Shown piece after piece: positions 5,718-6,265 of a DNA stretch of 6,265 nt. Within the stretch, counting starts at the first letter, position 1. Every line of letters starts with the position of its first letter. The stretch is from assembly GCA_027068235.1 (NCBI GenBank), contig JAMOUE010000366.1, positions 1-6,265 on the forward strand, in the 5' to 3' direction. A program made the position numbers and the translations under genes. This DNA is from Deltaproteobacteria bacterium. Its GTDB lineage: Bacteria; Desulfobacterota; Dissulfuribacteria; Dissulfuribacterales; QOAL01. The notes beneath the pieces are model-generated. The model did no database searches. It worked only from the letters and a program-made list of their open reading frames with translations, and was not told the origin of the DNA.

Positions 5718-6173
5718 ATGCCACAGATAAAAAAGATTTTATTTCCAGTTGACTTCACCACGGCTACAGACAAGATACTGCCATTTGTTAAAGATATGGT
5801 AAAGGCATTTGATGCCAAACTTTCCATACTTCACGTGATAAGAAGCCCGGAAGAGTTCGCAGGATTTGAAATGGGGCCTGCATGGTATGCAGCCCTGGAA
5901 AAAGACCTGAAAGAAGGTGCGGAAAAATCCATGAGAAGGCTTGTGGCAGAACAGCTTGATGACCTTGGAGACGTTGACACTGCCATTGAAGTTGGTGATA
6001 TTGTAGATACAATTATCAACTTTGTAGAGGACAATGACATCGACATGATAATCATTGGAACACATGGCAGAAAGGGTCTTGAAAAGGTGATGTTTGGTAG
6101 CGTTGCAGAAGGTGTTATTAAGGATGCACCTTGTCCAGTGCTAACCATTAATCCATACAAGACAAAAAAATAG
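5718..6173 (+). CDS. Universal stress protein (UspA family), ATP-binding type
   Basis: This is a single-domain, 151-residue cytoplasmic protein of the UspA/HUP superfamily, which forms dimers and commonly binds ATP or AMP. The first strand and loop (KKILFPVDFTTATDK) carry Asp12, which usually contacts adenine. The C-terminal GTHGRKGLEKVMFGS (114-128) is an exact G-2x-G-9x-G-S nucleotide motif, with Gly114, Gly117, Gly127 and Ser128, and is followed by the conserved DAPCPVLT strand (136-143). Such proteins respond to starvation, redox or energy stress, but a specific role cannot be read from the sequence. The ribosome binding site AGGAGGGAG lies 4 to 5 nt before the ATG. It is a separate unit, with its own promoter upstream and a strong intrinsic terminator downstream. 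Confidence 0.95.
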   Translation: MPQIKKILFPVDFTTATDKILPFVKDMVKAFDAKLSILHVIRSPEEFAGFEMGPAWYAALEKDLKEGAEKSMRRLVAEQLDDLGDVDTAIEVGDIVDTIINFVEDNDIDMIIIGTHGRKGLEKVMFGSVAEGVIKDAPCPVLTINPYKTKK

Positions 6174-6200
6174 TATCTCTATTACAACATCTTTTGGTAA

Positions 6201-6231
6201 AAAGAGGGGGGGCCGGTGCGCCCCCTTTTTT
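6201..6231 (+). terminator. Intrinsic terminator after the universal stress protein gene
   Basis: A GC-rich hairpin pairs GGGGG (6206-6210) with CCCCC (6221-6225). After one G-G mismatch, GC and GC pair around a CGGT loop (6214-6217), and A-T pairs extend the base outward. TTTTTT (6226-6231) follows. It begins 27 nt after the stop codon. The A-run on the left (6199-6203) means it may also work on the opposite strand. Confidence 0.9.
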
Positions 6232-6265
6232 CATGAAGCCATAAAACATTAAATTAATAACCAGA

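Overview
The window looks like chromosomal DNA of a Gram-negative, cytochrome-rich anaerobe, most likely from the Desulfobacterota (the former Deltaproteobacteria). This rests on an octaheme c-type cytochrome, an LbtU-type outer-membrane porin, an ammonium-transporter/PII pair with a sigma-54 type promoter, and moderate GC content with AT-rich spacers. The assignment is inference from family knowledge; no database search was possible. No phage, plasmid, transposase, rRNA, tRNA or CRISPR sequence was seen.

Layout. Positions 1-1644 (minus strand) hold a nitrogen-assimilation unit: an Amt-family ammonium transporter (289-1644) followed 25 bp downstream by a PII signalling protein (1-263) that runs off the window edge. 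Upstream of amt are a good sigma-54 -24/-12 match (1686-1701) and two palindromic sites 33 bp apart (1773-1829), placed where an enhancer-binding protein would bind. Positions 1837-2445 (minus) encode a small alpha/beta hydrolase with a complete-looking Ser-Asp-His triad and a GTG start. Positions 2446-2731 are non-coding and hold a 156-bp imperfect palindrome resembling a REP/MITE element, then a 15-bp tandem duplication.

Positions 2732-3946 (minus) encode an exported octaheme cytochrome c. It is divergent from an LbtU-family outer-membrane porin with an N-terminal coiled coil (4158-5519, plus). The 211-bp region between them carries overlapping promoter candidates and several short palindromes. 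Positions 5718-6173 (plus) encode a single-domain, ATP-motif universal stress protein. It has its own strong sigma-70 promoter, overlapped by a Fur-box-like sequence, and a clear intrinsic terminator at 6201-6231.

How the genes may work together. Amt and PII form the well-known ammonium uptake and sensing pair, in which PII blocks the transporter when nitrogen is plentiful. The cytochrome and porin share a regulatory region and both act in the cell envelope, so co-regulation is plausible, but a joint function (electron transfer or metal uptake across the outer membrane) is not shown. The hydrolase and stress protein have no evident functional tie to their neighbours. Every gene belongs to a recognisable family and I found no convincing new system. 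The most interesting parts are the regulatory layout upstream of amt, the palindromic repeat, and the divergent cytochrome/porin control region.
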